Assembly (NCBI GenBank): GCA_031276775.1
Contig: JAISML010000048.1
Span: 1-9,616, forward strand
Direction of reading: 5' to 3'
Source: Eubacteriales Family XIII. Incertae Sedis bacterium
GTDB lineage: Bacteria; Bacillota; Clostridia; Peptostreptococcales; Anaerovoracaceae
Length of the DNA stretch: 9,616 nucleotides
The position numbers were made by a program, and so were the translations under genes. The notes under the pieces were generated by a model, which worked only from the letters and a program-made list of their open reading frames with translations, ran no database searches and had not been told where the DNA came from. Positions 1 to 6,849 of this stretch are shown here, in pieces (position 1 is the stretch's first letter; each line of letters starts with the position of its first letter).

Positions 1-346
1 AGTCCGTGTCGGTCGACATGTCGGTAAACGTCTTTGCCGTATAATTGTAGGTCAGATCCGCAACGGGCTTCGTCCTGTCGATCTTCACGGTGTAGCTCCC
101 GGTCCGCTCGGACAGTTCGTGCGCGGTCAGCGCGCTTCCGGCGACGTTCGCTTCGTCCGTCAGCACGCCAAACAGCGCCGTACCGGCCGTCTCCGCGTCA
201 TAGAACGCTTCGGCCCAGACGTTGGGCAGCCCGCTGTGCTTGAATACCGGATTCGGCAAGGCGGTTTCGTACAGTGAGAGAAAACTCACGCCGTCCGTTT
301 CGATGGCGCCCTTTATGACGGTGACGGTCACGGCTTTGTTCGTCCA
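1..346 (-). repeat. Ig-like module 3 of the surface protein, cut by the window edge
   Basis: This covers residues W768-D882. It opens with WTNKAV and reaches TVKIDRTKPVADLTYN and FTDMSTD before the window ends. It is more diverged than modules 1 and 2. The array probably continues to the left. Confidence 0.75.
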
Positions 347-2647
347 CGTATCCGACGGATGCGCGTTAAAGCCGATCCGACCCCCGATCAGGGGCGCGTC
401 CGTCGTCCTCACACTCACGCTGCCGCTCATCTTCGCATGCGCCGCGTTGCCCGCGTTGTCTTTCGCATACACATAGACGTCGTAGCTTCCGGGCTTCGTG
501 ATCGGCGTTCCGATCGGCATGTAATTGTCCGCGTCGTCAAGCGCCCCGGAAGCCGGAGACGCGCCGGCGGGCAGAAGGAGGATCTTCGTCCCGGCCGCGT
601 CGATGCCCGACAAAGCGTCCGAGGAGGTGTCCGTAAACGCGTTGGCAAGGGGATCGTACGTCACGGCGGGAATCGGAGCCGTCTTGTCGATCCTGACGGT
701 GTAATTCTCCGTGCGCGCCGACAGCGCAACGCCCGTGCCGTCGTCTTGGTCCGACAGCAACCCGAAAAGCGATATGCCCGCAGCCGGCGTTTCGGCGTTG
801 TATACGCGCTCCGCGCCCAAATCGTACGTACCGCCCGCCTGCCGGTTGGCGGCGGTCGCGGCCGTGACGGCGCGGTCGCCTTCGTGCAGCACGAGGAAGT
901 TTGCGGCGCCCAACGCGGGATTGTTTTCAACGCGCACGCGCACGTCTTGGTTCGTCCACGCGCCGGAGGGATGCGCCGCACCGGATCCCGTCAGACTGCC
1001 GCCGATGAAAGGAGCGTCCGAAGAGGCCAGCACGATGTCTTCTTCCGCGAGCGCGTGCGCCGCGTTGCCGGCTCTGTCAAAAGCCCACACGTAGATATCG
1101 TACGCGCCGGGCGCGCCGATCACAATGTCATCCGCCGGCACATAGTTGCCAATCTCGTTCGTATCCACGCTTCCGGGATTGTCCGCGGGTACGACAAGCA
1201 TCCGCGTCCTGCCCGCCTCGACGCCCGACAGGGCGTCTGCGGAAGTGTCCGTAAACGTGCCGGCAAGGGGATTGTACTGCACATCCGGCGACGGCGCGTC
1301 TTTGTCGATCCTGACGGTCCGGGCGGCGGTGGGCGCGGACAGAAGTTCCGTCCCGCTTTCCGCAAGCAGTACGCCGCGGACGTCCGTTCCGCCTACGGCG
1401 GTGTTCGCGTTGTAGGTCTTCACCGCGGCCGTCGCCGCGCTTTCGCTCCCGGCGGTTCCCGTGCTGTACGCGGAGGGATTGACGCTGTCGTAGACGGCGT
1501 TTCTGAACGTTCCGAGGATGTCGCCGCCTGTAACGGTTGCGATCAGATCCTGATTCGTCCACGTGCCGGACGCGTAGGCTTGCCCGCCAATGGGATTGCC
1601 GTCGGCGTCCGTCGCCCCGGCCGCGTAGGCGATCGAAAGCGCGGGCGCCGCGGCGGTTTTGACCGTCACATTTCGGGAAGCCTGCGCCGTCGTGTTGTCC
1701 GTGTTGTCCTTGGCCGTGAACGTCTGGGCGTAGATGCCGACGCTCGTCAGTTTGCCGCCCGAGACGGGCACGGCGACGCCGCCCGACCGCGTGACGGTTC
1801 CGTTGTAGGTCCCGCCGAAACCGCTGAACTTCGTCCCGTTGATCCCGCTTTGCGCGTTCACGCCCTCCGTCTGCGCAAAGGCGTCCCCGACGTTTTTCGT
1901 CAGATTGTCCGCCGTGACGACCGGCGGACTTTGGGTGCCGTACAGCGTCACTGTGGCGCCAACGGCTATCCAAAGGCGCACTCCGCCGGGAGAAACCTCC
2001 GGTCGGAATCCGCTGTCAAATGTTTTCGACAACTGCGCACCCGTCCCCATATTTCTGATCGTGCAACTTCCGCTAAGATATTGATAAAATTGACCAAGAT
2101 ATTCACTCTGATACAGAGAGCCCAGCTGAACCGTGACGCTCACCGTGGCGCCCGCCCAGGTGGCGGGAATCGTCCCAAAGTCAAAGCTGTCTTCGGCATA
2201 GGCAAATATTTGATTGGGAGAAGGATTATTGGTTGGACTTGTCGTAAGATACACAACCTGAATTGACATGGGATACAGATCCGCCGGACCCGCCGTGAGC
2301 GCCGGCAGCGTATATGTACCCGACAAGGATGGATTTGACGGTATATTCTCGGTGGTAATAGGATTGCCTGTGACGATACTCTTGTCCACAAAAATCGCAA
2401 TTGCTCCCGTGCTGGGATTCGCCGACTCCGCGTTCGTCGGGATCGGTACGAAACCGACCGCCATGACCACGCAGAGCAGGATGGCGATCGCGCTTCTGCG
2501 CGCACGGTTTCCTCCGCGCACGCCAAATGCGCGCATGGCCGCCGCGCCGCGCGGACGCTCTCCATATGCCGTCCCCGTCATTACGCGCGGACCGGACGGC
2601 CGGATTTCCGCGTCTTTCGATTTCTTTCTCTTCCGGAATATGTTCAT
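1..2647 (-). CDS. Large secreted surface protein with tandem Ig-like modules (C-terminal part outside the window)
   Basis: Reading the minus strand from ATG at 2647 gives 882 codons without a stop, and the frame is still open at position 1. The start follows a strong purine-rich Shine-Dalgarno (GAGGAAAGGAAAC). The protein has a basic n-region, a hydrophobic segment at residues 52-68 and a likely signal-peptidase site after TNA (residue 73). Next comes a unique region (about 76-330), then modules of about 200 residues starting at W363, W564 and W768. Each module opens with WTNQ/K and carries T-V-R-I-D-K-x-A-P, then FTDTSxDALSG, then YDxYVxAxDxAGNAA. Such motifs are typical of bacterial Ig-like or OmpL47-type beta-sandwich repeats in Gram-positive adhesins. 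It is inferred to be exported and to act as an adhesin or cell-wall-attached stalk. Any sorting signal, SLH domain or enzymatic domain would lie off the left edge. Cysteine is rare (one at residue 59 in the signal, one at 195). Confidence 0.87.
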   Translation of the reverse strand, partial: MNIFRKRKKSKDAEIRPSGPRVMTGTAYGERPRGAAAMRAFGVRGGNRARRSAIAILLCVVMAVGFVPIPTNAESANPSTGAIAIFVDKSIVTGNPITTENIPSNPSLSGTYTLPALTAGPADLYPMSIQVVYLTTSPTNNPSPNQIFAYAEDSFDFGTIPATWAGATVSVTVQLGSLYQSEYLGQFYQYLSGSCTIRNMGTGAQLSKTFDSGFRPEVSPGGVRLWIAVGATVTLYGTQSPPVVTADNLTKNVGDAFAQTEGVNAQSGINGTKFSGFGGTYNGTVTRSGGVAVPVSGGKLTSVGIYAQTFTAKDNTDNTTAQASRNVTVKTAAAPALSIAYAAGATDADGNPIGGQAYASGTWTNQDLIATVTGGDILGTFRNAVYDSVNPSAYSTGTAGSESAATAAVKTYNANTAVGGTDVRGVLLAESGTELLSAPTAARTVRIDKDAPSPDVQYNPLAGTFTDTSADALSGVEAGRTRMLVVPADNPGSVDTNEIGNYVPADDIVIGAPGAYDIYVWAFDRAGNAAHALAEEDIVLASSDAPFIGGSLTGSGAAHPSGAWTNQDVRVRVENNPALGAANFLVLHEGDRAVTAATAANRQAGGTYDLGAERVYNAETPAAGISLFGLLSDQDDGTGVALSARTENYTVRIDKTAPIPAVTYDPLANAFTDTSSDALSGIDAAGTKILLLPAGASPASGALDDADNYMPIGTPITKPGSYDVYVYAKDNAGNAAHAKMSGSVSVRTTDAPLIGGRIGFNAHPSDTWTNKAVTVTVIKGAIETDGVSFLSLYETALPNPVFKHSGLPNVWAEAFYDAETAGTALFGVLTDEANVAGSALTAHELSERTGSYTVKIDRTKPVADLTYNYTAKTFTDMSTDTD
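347..958 (-). repeat. Ig-like module 2 of the surface protein (204 residues)
   Basis: This covers residues W564-T767. It opens with WTNQDV, contains TVRIDKTAPIPAVTYDP and FTDTSSDALSGIDAAG, and closes with YDVYVYAKDNAGNAAHA. It aligns with module 1 along its length. The DKTAP and DNAGN motifs are widespread in bacterial Ig-like repeat proteins. Confidence 0.8.
959..1561 (-). repeat. Ig-like module 1 of the surface protein (201 residues)
   Basis: This covers residues W363-A563. It opens with WTNQDL, contains TVRIDKDAPSPDVQYNP and FTDTSADALSGVEAG, and closes with YDIYVWAFDRAGNAAHA. The order and spacing of these blocks match module 2 closely. The middle part differs, which suggests older duplication with divergence rather than a recent copy. 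Confidence 0.8.
2429..2647 (-). other. Signal peptide of the surface protein, with an extended n-region
   Basis: Residues 1-73 form the predicted signal. About 50 residues rich in Lys, Arg and Gly precede the hydrophobic core AIAILLCVVMAVGFV. The likely cleavage motif is T-N-A before E74. This n-region is much longer than the usual few residues. Internal Met codons at residues 23 and 38 would give a shorter signal, but neither has a Shine-Dalgarno, whereas the first ATG has a strong one. The extended form is therefore favoured, not proven. Confidence 0.65.
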
Positions 2648-2735
2648 CGTTGTTTCCTTTCCTCTTACGCCGCCCCGTCGGCGACGTTTCCTTTTGGCAT
2701 ACCGGCCTTTTCCGCCGATCCGTCCTGTCTGTCTC

Positions 2736-2771
2736 TTTGCTTGCTTTTGCCTGCTTTTTGCTTGCTTTTGC
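2736..2771. repeat. 15-bp direct repeat, period 21
   Basis: TTTGCTTGCTTTTGC occurs at 2736-2750 and again, perfectly, at 2757-2771. On the minus strand this is a purine-rich GCAAAAGCAAGCAAA pair inside the presumed 5' leader of the surface protein gene, about 90-125 bases before the start codon. No function is recognised. Confidence 0.7.
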
Positions 2772-2861
2772 TTTCCGTTCCCCTACCCGGTCCGTTTGCC
2801 GTCTTCTCCGGCTTTCTTATGCTTTCCCCGCTCTTTTCTTTTCTCTGTTTGCGGCGCTGTC

Positions 2862-2970
2862 TGCGGTGCGGACCGCAAGTCGCGCGGGAGCGCGCGGTTC
2901 GCCCCTCGCGCGCGCGGACAGACACCCATTCCCCGGTGCGGCCGTGCCGGCCGCGGTCCGGTCTGCGGAC
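2862..2970 (-). other. Cluster of GC-rich hairpins in the presumed leader of the surface protein gene
   Basis: Three perfect stems lie close together: TGCGGT/ACCGCA (2862-2877, 4-base loop), GCGGCCG/CGGCCGC (2938-2954, 3-base loop) and GTCCG/CGGAC (2956-2970, 5-base loop). Between them lie runs of alternating CG (2881-2917) that could pair further. No T-run follows on the minus strand, so these are not intrinsic terminators. I recognise no riboswitch consensus. Confidence 0.4.
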
Positions 2971-3032
2971 GCGACAAAACCGCCCGCCGACGCCGGCGCG
3001 CGCTTTTCGCCTCCCGTGTTTTCGATTGCAAA

Positions 3033-3061
3033 ATTATGGATTTTATTTACATGATTGTATA
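3033..3061 (-). promoter_or_regulatory. Candidate sigma-70 promoter for the surface protein gene
   Basis: On the minus strand, TATACA (3061-3056) is separated by 17 bases from CATAAT (3038-3033). This gives four of six and five of six consensus matches in an AT-rich island within otherwise GC-rich sequence. It would start transcription near 3026 and leave a leader of about 380 bases. The position fits, but the call rests on pattern matching only. Confidence 0.4.
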
Positions 3062-3074
3062 AATTTAGGCATAT

Positions 3075-3084
3075 GGGGGGGGGG
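3075..3084. repeat. Homopolymer of ten G (ten C on the minus strand)
   Basis: A run of exactly ten G lies 14 bases upstream of the candidate -35 box of the surface protein gene (minus-strand sense). Runs of this length are prone to slipped-strand mispairing. In several pathogens similar tracts near promoters of surface proteins cause phase variation. It could also be chance or an assembly artefact. Confidence 0.9.
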
Positions 3085-3119
3085 TTCGGTTGATTGCGCT
3101 TCCGCCCCTCCCATCGTTC

Positions 3120-3209
3120 GCGTTCATCTTTTTCTTCGCGTTCACTTTTTCATTCGCGTTCACTTTTTCATTTGCGTTCACTTTTTCATTTGCGTTCATC
3201 TTTTCCACC
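3120..3209. repeat. 18-bp tandem repeat, five units
   Basis: The units start at 3120, 3138, 3156, 3174 and 3192. The three central ones read GCGTTCACTTTTTCATT plus C or T. The outer two are diverged (GCGTTCATCTTTTTCTTC and GCGTTCATCTTTTCCACC). Because 18 is a multiple of three, frames stay open: the minus strand would encode repeats of NANEKV. This alone is not evidence of coding. It is a minisatellite-like array just upstream of the homopolymer. Confidence 0.85.
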
Positions 3210-3329
3210 CGGTCTCCCCCGCCTGCCGCGTCCGCTTTCCCGCGATCCGCCTGCCCGTCCGCAACTTCCGCTATTAGTGTCAGATGGTTTCGCTCTTTCA
3301 AATCCTGCTTTATTTTTGAACTTTTCGGG

Positions 3330-3364
3330 AAAAATTTTTTATCCGCGCGGCAGATCGCCGCGCG
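3330..3364 (-). terminator. Possible transcription terminator downstream of purD
   Basis: A perfect 8-bp GC stem, CGCGCGGC/GCCGCGCG with a 5-base loop (3344-3364), lies about 165 bases past the purD stop. On the minus strand it is followed by GAT, six A and then five T. The T-run begins about ten bases after the stem, so it is not canonical. It is the best terminator candidate in the region. Confidence 0.3.
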
Positions 3365-3529
3365 TCGCCCAAGTTTCTGATACCCGCTTTTGGGGAATTG
3401 AAACACAAATGGATAATTTTTTTGGATGCGGTCGGGGGAAATTATTTTGGAATTGCTTCTTGGGAGCTTCGGTTACAGTCGCGGCGCAACCCGCCAACCC
3501 TTCAGTGGAAACTTATTTTTTTGCGGCGA

Positions 3530-4861
3530 TCACCCGTACACGATCCCGATGTCCGTGCGGTACTGCGCCCCTTCGAAAGAGAGCTTTTTCACATTGCGGT
3601 ACGCCTTGTCCCGGGCTTCGTCATGGGTCTTCCCCACGGCGGTCACGCCTAGGACGCGGCCGCCCGCCGTCAGGATCCCGCCGTCCGCTCCGCGTTTTGT
3701 GCCCGCGTGAAAGACGACGACGTCCCCGTCCACATCCTCCAAACCGGTGATGCGTTTGCCTTTTTCATAGGAACCGGGATAACCGCCGGACGCCATGACC
3801 ACGCAGACCGCGCAGTCGTCGCTCCACCCGATCGGGATCTCCGCAAGCCGGTCTTCCGTCACGGCCAAAAAGACATCGAGCAGATCCGTGTCCAAGCGGC
3901 GCAGAACGGACTGCGCCTCCGGATCGCCGAAGCGGTTGTTGAACTCGATCACTTTCGGACCCGCGTCCGTGATCATCAGCCCGATGAACAGCACACCCCT
4001 GAAATCCAAACCGTCCGCGCGGAACCCTTCAAACGTGGGTTTGAGGATGCGCTCCTCTGTCTGTCTTTCGAGCTCCGCATCGAACACGAGGCTCGGGGAA
4101 TACGTCCCCATGCCGCCGGTGTTCGGTCCCCTGTCCCGATCAAAGGCGCGCTTGTAATCCTGCGCGGATTCCATGGGCACGATGGCGCTGCCGTCCACAA
4201 AACAGAGGACGGACGCCTCCGTTCCGCGCAGGAATTCCTCCACGATCACCTTGTCCCCGGCCGCGCCGAACACGCGATCCTCCATCATCTCCCGGATCGC
4301 CCGTTCCGCCTCCGCCGCGTCTTCGGCGATCACGACGCCCTTGCCCGCCGCAAGACCGTCGGCTTTCAGCACCATGGGAAACCCGTACAGGCCGATGTGC
4401 GCGATCAGGTCTTCCCGATCGGTGAATGCGCGGGAAGCTGCCGTCGGAATGCCGTGCCGCGCGAGAAAATCCTTCGTAAACGACTTGCTGGCTTCGAGCC
4501 GGGCACAGCGCGCGTTGGGACCGAACACCGGAAAGCCGCGCGCTTCGAGACGATCCGTCAAGCCTTTGGCCAAGGGAACCTCGGGGCCGATCACGACGAG
4601 ATCGGGCAGTTCCCGCGCGGCCAACGCGACCATCGCGTCCACATCCTCCGCGTCCGCGTCCACGCACCGCGCGATCCGCGCGATGCCGGCGTTGCCGGGA
4701 GCGCACAGGATCTCCCCGGCCTTCGGACTTTGCGCCAATTTCCAAGCGATGGCATGCTCGCGTCCGCCGCCGCCCACGATCAGAATTTTCTTCTTATTGA
4801 CACCGTTTCCCAAAATTCGTCCGCCTCCCCTCATGCGTGCCTCGCGTCTTTTACCAGTCAC
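3530..4861 (-). CDS. purD: Phosphoribosylamine--glycine ligase (GAR synthetase)
   Basis: This cytosolic enzyme (EC 6.3.4.13) joins glycine to 5-phosphoribosylamine using ATP, the second step of de novo purine synthesis. All family landmarks are present: GGGGREHA at residues 30-37, the ATP-grasp loop KADGLAAGKGV at 166-176, GPNTGGMGTYSP at 245-256, the metal and nucleotide site KVIEFNNRFGDPEAQ at 303-317, and C-terminal SGGYPGSYEKGK and TAGGRVLGVTAVG. The length of 443 is slightly above the usual 420-430, because about 20 extra residues precede the conserved start. GTG 4861 has a GGAG eight bases upstream. An alternative is ATG 4834, preceded by GAGG, and a TTG further in is also possible. It lies 90 bases downstream of purH in the same direction and is probably co-transcribed. 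Identity is secure, the start is not. Confidence 0.96.
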   Translation of the reverse strand: MTGKRREARMRGGGRILGNGVNKKKILIVGGGGREHAIAWKLAQSPKAGEILCAPGNAGIARIARCVDADAEDVDAMVALAARELPDLVVIGPEVPLAKGLTDRLEARGFPVFGPNARCARLEASKSFTKDFLARHGIPTAASRAFTDREDLIAHIGLYGFPMVLKADGLAAGKGVVIAEDAAEAERAIREMMEDRVFGAAGDKVIVEEFLRGTEASVLCFVDGSAIVPMESAQDYKRAFDRDRGPNTGGMGTYSPSLVFDAELERQTEERILKPTFEGFRADGLDFRGVLFIGLMITDAGPKVIEFNNRFGDPEAQSVLRRLDTDLLDVFLAVTEDRLAEIPIGWSDDCAVCVVMASGGYPGSYEKGKRITGLEDVDGDVVVFHAGTKRGADGGILTAGGRVLGVTAVGKTHDEARDKAYRNVKKLSFEGAQYRTDIGIVYG

Positions 4862-4881
4862 AGGGAACGCTCCACCGGATG

Positions 4882-4904
4882 GGCGCGCGCCGGCTTGGCG
4901 CCAA
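4882..4904. repeat. Two 10-bp perfect palindromes in the purH-purD gap
   Basis: GGCGCGCGCC (4882-4891) and TTGGCGCCAA (4895-4904) lie side by side in the 90-base spacer between purH and purD. In RNA both would give tight stems with very small loops, or pair with neighbouring GC-rich stretches. No T-run follows, so termination is unlikely. An RNA-stability or processing role is possible but speculative. Confidence 0.5.
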
Positions 4905-4951
4905 ATAACCGCAGACTTCGCCTTGGCGGCAAAGACGCCGATGCCTCCGGC

Positions 4952-6502
4952 TCAGTGTTTGAAATGCCGCACGCCCGTAAAGACCATGGCGACGCCCAAC
5001 TCGTCGGCTCTGCGCACGGAATCCCCGTCGCGCAAGGAACCGCCCGGCTGGATGATGGCCGTGATCCCTGCCTGCGCCGCCGCCGTCACACAGTCCTCAA
5101 ACGGAAAAAACGCGTCGGAGGCCAAGACCGCGCCGCTCAGTTCGCGGGAGGATGCGTCCCCGCCCGGTCCTTTGATCGCGATCTCCGCAGAACCGATGCG
5201 ATTGGTCTGTCCCGGTCCGATCCCGAGGGTCATCCTGTCGCGGGCGATGACGATGGCGTTTGATTTCACATGCTTCACCACTTTCATGGCGAATTGCAGA
5301 TCCGCAAGCTCTTTTTCCGTCGGCTGTTTGACCGTGACGACGCGCAGGTCGGACGCGGCGTACAACTCCGTGTCAATGTCCTGAATGAGGACGCCGCCAT
5401 CCACTTTCTTGATGTCGATCTGTCCTGTGGGCGGCTTTTTTTCGATGTCCGGAAGTTTCAGAACCCTGAGATTCGGCTTCTCTTTCAGGATGGTTTCCGC
5501 TTCCGCGGTATAGCCCGGCGCGATGACGATTTCGACGAAAATTTTGTTGATCTCCGCGGCGGTACGCCCATCCACAACCCGGTTGGCGGCCACGATCCCG
5601 CCGAAGATCGACACGGGATCGGCGTCATAGGCTTTCCGGTAAGCGTGAAAGATGTCGTCCGCGCTCCCGACGCCGCACGGATTCGCATGCTTCACCGCCA
5701 CCACCGCAGGTTCGTCGAACTCCCGCAGAACGGCGAGCGCCCCGTTGGCGTCGTTGATGTTGTTGAAAGAGAGTTCCTTTCCGTGCAGTTGCTCCGCGTT
5801 CACCAAAGCGCCGCTCCACGGTCCGATCTCCCGGTAGTAGCCCGCGCGCTGATGCGGATTTTCGCCGTAGCGCAAGTTCTGTATCTTCTCGAACGTGAAC
5901 GTGGGATTGTCCGGAAGCGGTACATTTTTTTCCGCCCTGAGATAGTCCGCAATCATGGCGTCGTAGGCTGCCGTATGCTCGAACACTTTCAGCGCCAATC
6001 TGTACTTTGACTCATAAGAAATCCCGCCCGTTTCCCGAAGTTCTTCGATGATCGCCCCGTAATCGCCCGGATCGCAGACGACGACGACGTCTTTGTGGTT
6101 CTTCGCCGCCGACCGGAGCATAGTCGGTCCGCCGATGTCTATGTTCTCGATCGCGGTCGCCAGGGTCGCGTCCGGCTTCGCGATGGCGGCTTTGAAAGGA
6201 TAAAGGTTGATGACCACGACGTCGATGGGGGCGATGCCCAGGTCGGCAAGCTGTTTCATATGCGATTCCCTGTCGCGCATGGCCAAGATACCGCCGTGAA
6301 TCGAAGGATGCAAGGTCTTCACGCGGCCGTCCAAACACTCGGGGAAGCCCGTGATTTCGGAGACGCCGATCACCTGCATGCCCGCTTCTTCAAGAACCTT
6401 GTGCGTCCCCCCCGTAGAGAGGATCTCCGCCCCCAACGCCGCCAGTTCCTTTGCGAACGCCACGACGCCTGTCTTGTCCGATACGCTGATCAATACCCGC
6501 AT
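4952..6502 (-). CDS. purH: Bifunctional AICAR transformylase / IMP cyclohydrolase
   Basis: PurH performs the last two steps to IMP: formylation of AICAR with 10-formyltetrahydrofolate (EC 2.1.2.3), then ring closure (EC 3.5.4.10). The N-terminal MGS-like cyclohydrolase domain shows SVSDKTG (6-12), STGGT (29-33), DGRVKTLHPSIHGGIL (58-73) and NIDIGGPTMLRSAAKNH (120-136). The transformylase domain shows LRYGENPHQ (210-218), KHANPCGVG with the catalytic Lys271-His272 pair, SIFGGIVAAN (298-307), PGQTNRIGSAEIA (430-442) and LASDAFFPFED (460-470). It ends in the typical AMVFTGVRHFKH. The 516 residues match the family length (about 510-530). ATG 6502 follows GGAAGG nine bases upstream. It is the first gene of a purH-purD unit read from the promoter at 6676-6704. 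No defect is seen. Confidence 0.98.
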   Translation of the reverse strand: MRVLISVSDKTGVVAFAKELAALGAEILSTGGTHKVLEEAGMQVIGVSEITGFPECLDGRVKTLHPSIHGGILAMRDRESHMKQLADLGIAPIDVVVINLYPFKAAIAKPDATLATAIENIDIGGPTMLRSAAKNHKDVVVVCDPGDYGAIIEELRETGGISYESKYRLALKVFEHTAAYDAMIADYLRAEKNVPLPDNPTFTFEKIQNLRYGENPHQRAGYYREIGPWSGALVNAEQLHGKELSFNNINDANGALAVLREFDEPAVVAVKHANPCGVGSADDIFHAYRKAYDADPVSIFGGIVAANRVVDGRTAAEINKIFVEIVIAPGYTAEAETILKEKPNLRVLKLPDIEKKPPTGQIDIKKVDGGVLIQDIDTELYAASDLRVVTVKQPTEKELADLQFAMKVVKHVKSNAIVIARDRMTLGIGPGQTNRIGSAEIAIKGPGGDASSRELSGAVLASDAFFPFEDCVTAAAQAGITAIIQPGGSLRDGDSVRRADELGVAMVFTGVRHFKH

Positions 6503-6668
6503 ACTGTCCGTCCTTCCTGTTTCAGTTGCAAAGAATTTATCACATCAAAGAAATGCCGATTCATACACTGCCTACGCCGGCGCCTCCGGGGTTTACATCC
6601 GGGAATTTTTCCTTGCGGACGCAACGCCGTTCACCGCACCCACAGACAAGCGTCAATCAGTGTCTCTC
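6503..6668 (-). other. 5' leader of purH (about 166 bases)
   Basis: This is the presumed untranslated leader between the purH promoter and its start codon. It contains a small TTGC/GCAA hairpin and several CCGG-rich segments that could pair. I looked for the purine, ZTP (pfl) and tetrahydrofolate riboswitch consensus blocks, which often precede purH in Clostridia, and recognised none. A covariance-model search would settle it. Confidence 0.4.
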
Positions 6669-6675
6669 AAATCAT

Positions 6676-6704
6676 ATTGTAATTGATTTGCTCCCAAATA
6701 TCAA
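6676..6704 (-). promoter_or_regulatory. Sigma-70 promoter of purH-purD
   Basis: On the minus strand TTGATA (6704-6699) and TACAAT (6681-6676) are separated by exactly 17 bases. Each box matches five of six consensus bases (TTGACA, TATAAT). The start of transcription would be near 6669. It is the best promoter match in the window and lies where the purine unit needs one. Confidence 0.75.
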
Positions 6705-6718
6705 CAAAACCGAAGCAT

Positions 6719-6766
6719 CCGTTGTGATCGAAGGTTGCCGTTGTGATCGAAAGCGCTGTTGTGCAT
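6719..6766. repeat. Direct repeats spaced about 19 bp, candidate operator array
   Basis: CCGTTGTGATCGAA occurs perfectly at 6719-6732 and 6738-6751. A third, weaker copy (GTTGTG followed by CAT) starts at 6758, so spacing is 19 then 18 bases. The array lies between the divergent promoters, 15 bases upstream of the purH -35 box. Evenly spaced direct repeats like these often bind a regulator on one or nearly one DNA face. The bound protein is unknown; the adjacent PRD regulator is one candidate. Confidence 0.55.
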
Positions 6767-6849
6767 TTGCGCTCATTGTCCCGAACATTGCGGCGCGGCG
6801 GATCGTGTTTCGGCTTAAAATATTTCCTATCCGTGGGGAAAACTACAGT

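Larger units (their letters stand above)
2648..3529. other. 882-base gene-poor region between purD and the surface protein gene
   Basis: I see no convincing gene here. The ORFs on both strands are low-complexity (Phe/Ser/Ala, Arg/Pro or Lys/Gln rich) and have no recognisable domain. The stretch holds, from right to left: a possible purD terminator hairpin, an 18-bp tandem repeat, a 10-base G/C homopolymer, an AT-rich promoter-like block, a cluster of GC-rich hairpins, and a 15-bp direct repeat. It is best read as the upstream region and long 5' leader of the surface protein gene. Confidence 0.6.

Noticed and set aside
359..2266. 635-codon plus-strand ORF
   Set aside because: It is Arg/Val-rich nonsense antisense to the surface protein, whose minus-strand frame gives coherent tandem repeats, a signal peptide and a good ribosome binding site.
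2665..2925. 86-codon minus-strand ORF just upstream of the surface protein
   Set aside because: It is Lys/Arg/Gln/Gly low-complexity from purine-rich leader DNA, its GGGGA touches the start codon with no spacer, and it overlaps hairpins.
2268..3062. 264-codon plus-strand ORF across the surface protein start and its leader
   Set aside because: Half is antisense to the signal peptide region, and the rest is Phe/Cys/Arg low-complexity from pyrimidine-rich DNA.
3120..3209. CRISPR array
   Set aside because: The 18-bp units are contiguous without unique spacers and no cas genes are nearby.
3065..3406. 113-codon minus-strand ORF with NANEKV repeats
   Set aside because: It starts at a GTG without a good ribosome binding site, spans the possible terminator hairpin, and is open partly because the repeat length is a multiple of three. 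I keep it only as a finding.
3707..5384. Long plus-strand ORFs opposite purD and purH (518 and 403 codons)
   Set aside because: They are antisense shadows of GC-rich, clearly recognised purine genes and show no domain of their own.
5270..6010. 246-codon plus-strand ORF opposite purH
   Set aside because: It is antisense to intact purH and its composition is His/Arg/Asp rich, as expected for a reverse-complement frame.
6503..6668. ZTP, purine or tetrahydrofolate riboswitch before purH
   Set aside because: The position would fit, but I could not match the conserved core blocks of any of these families.
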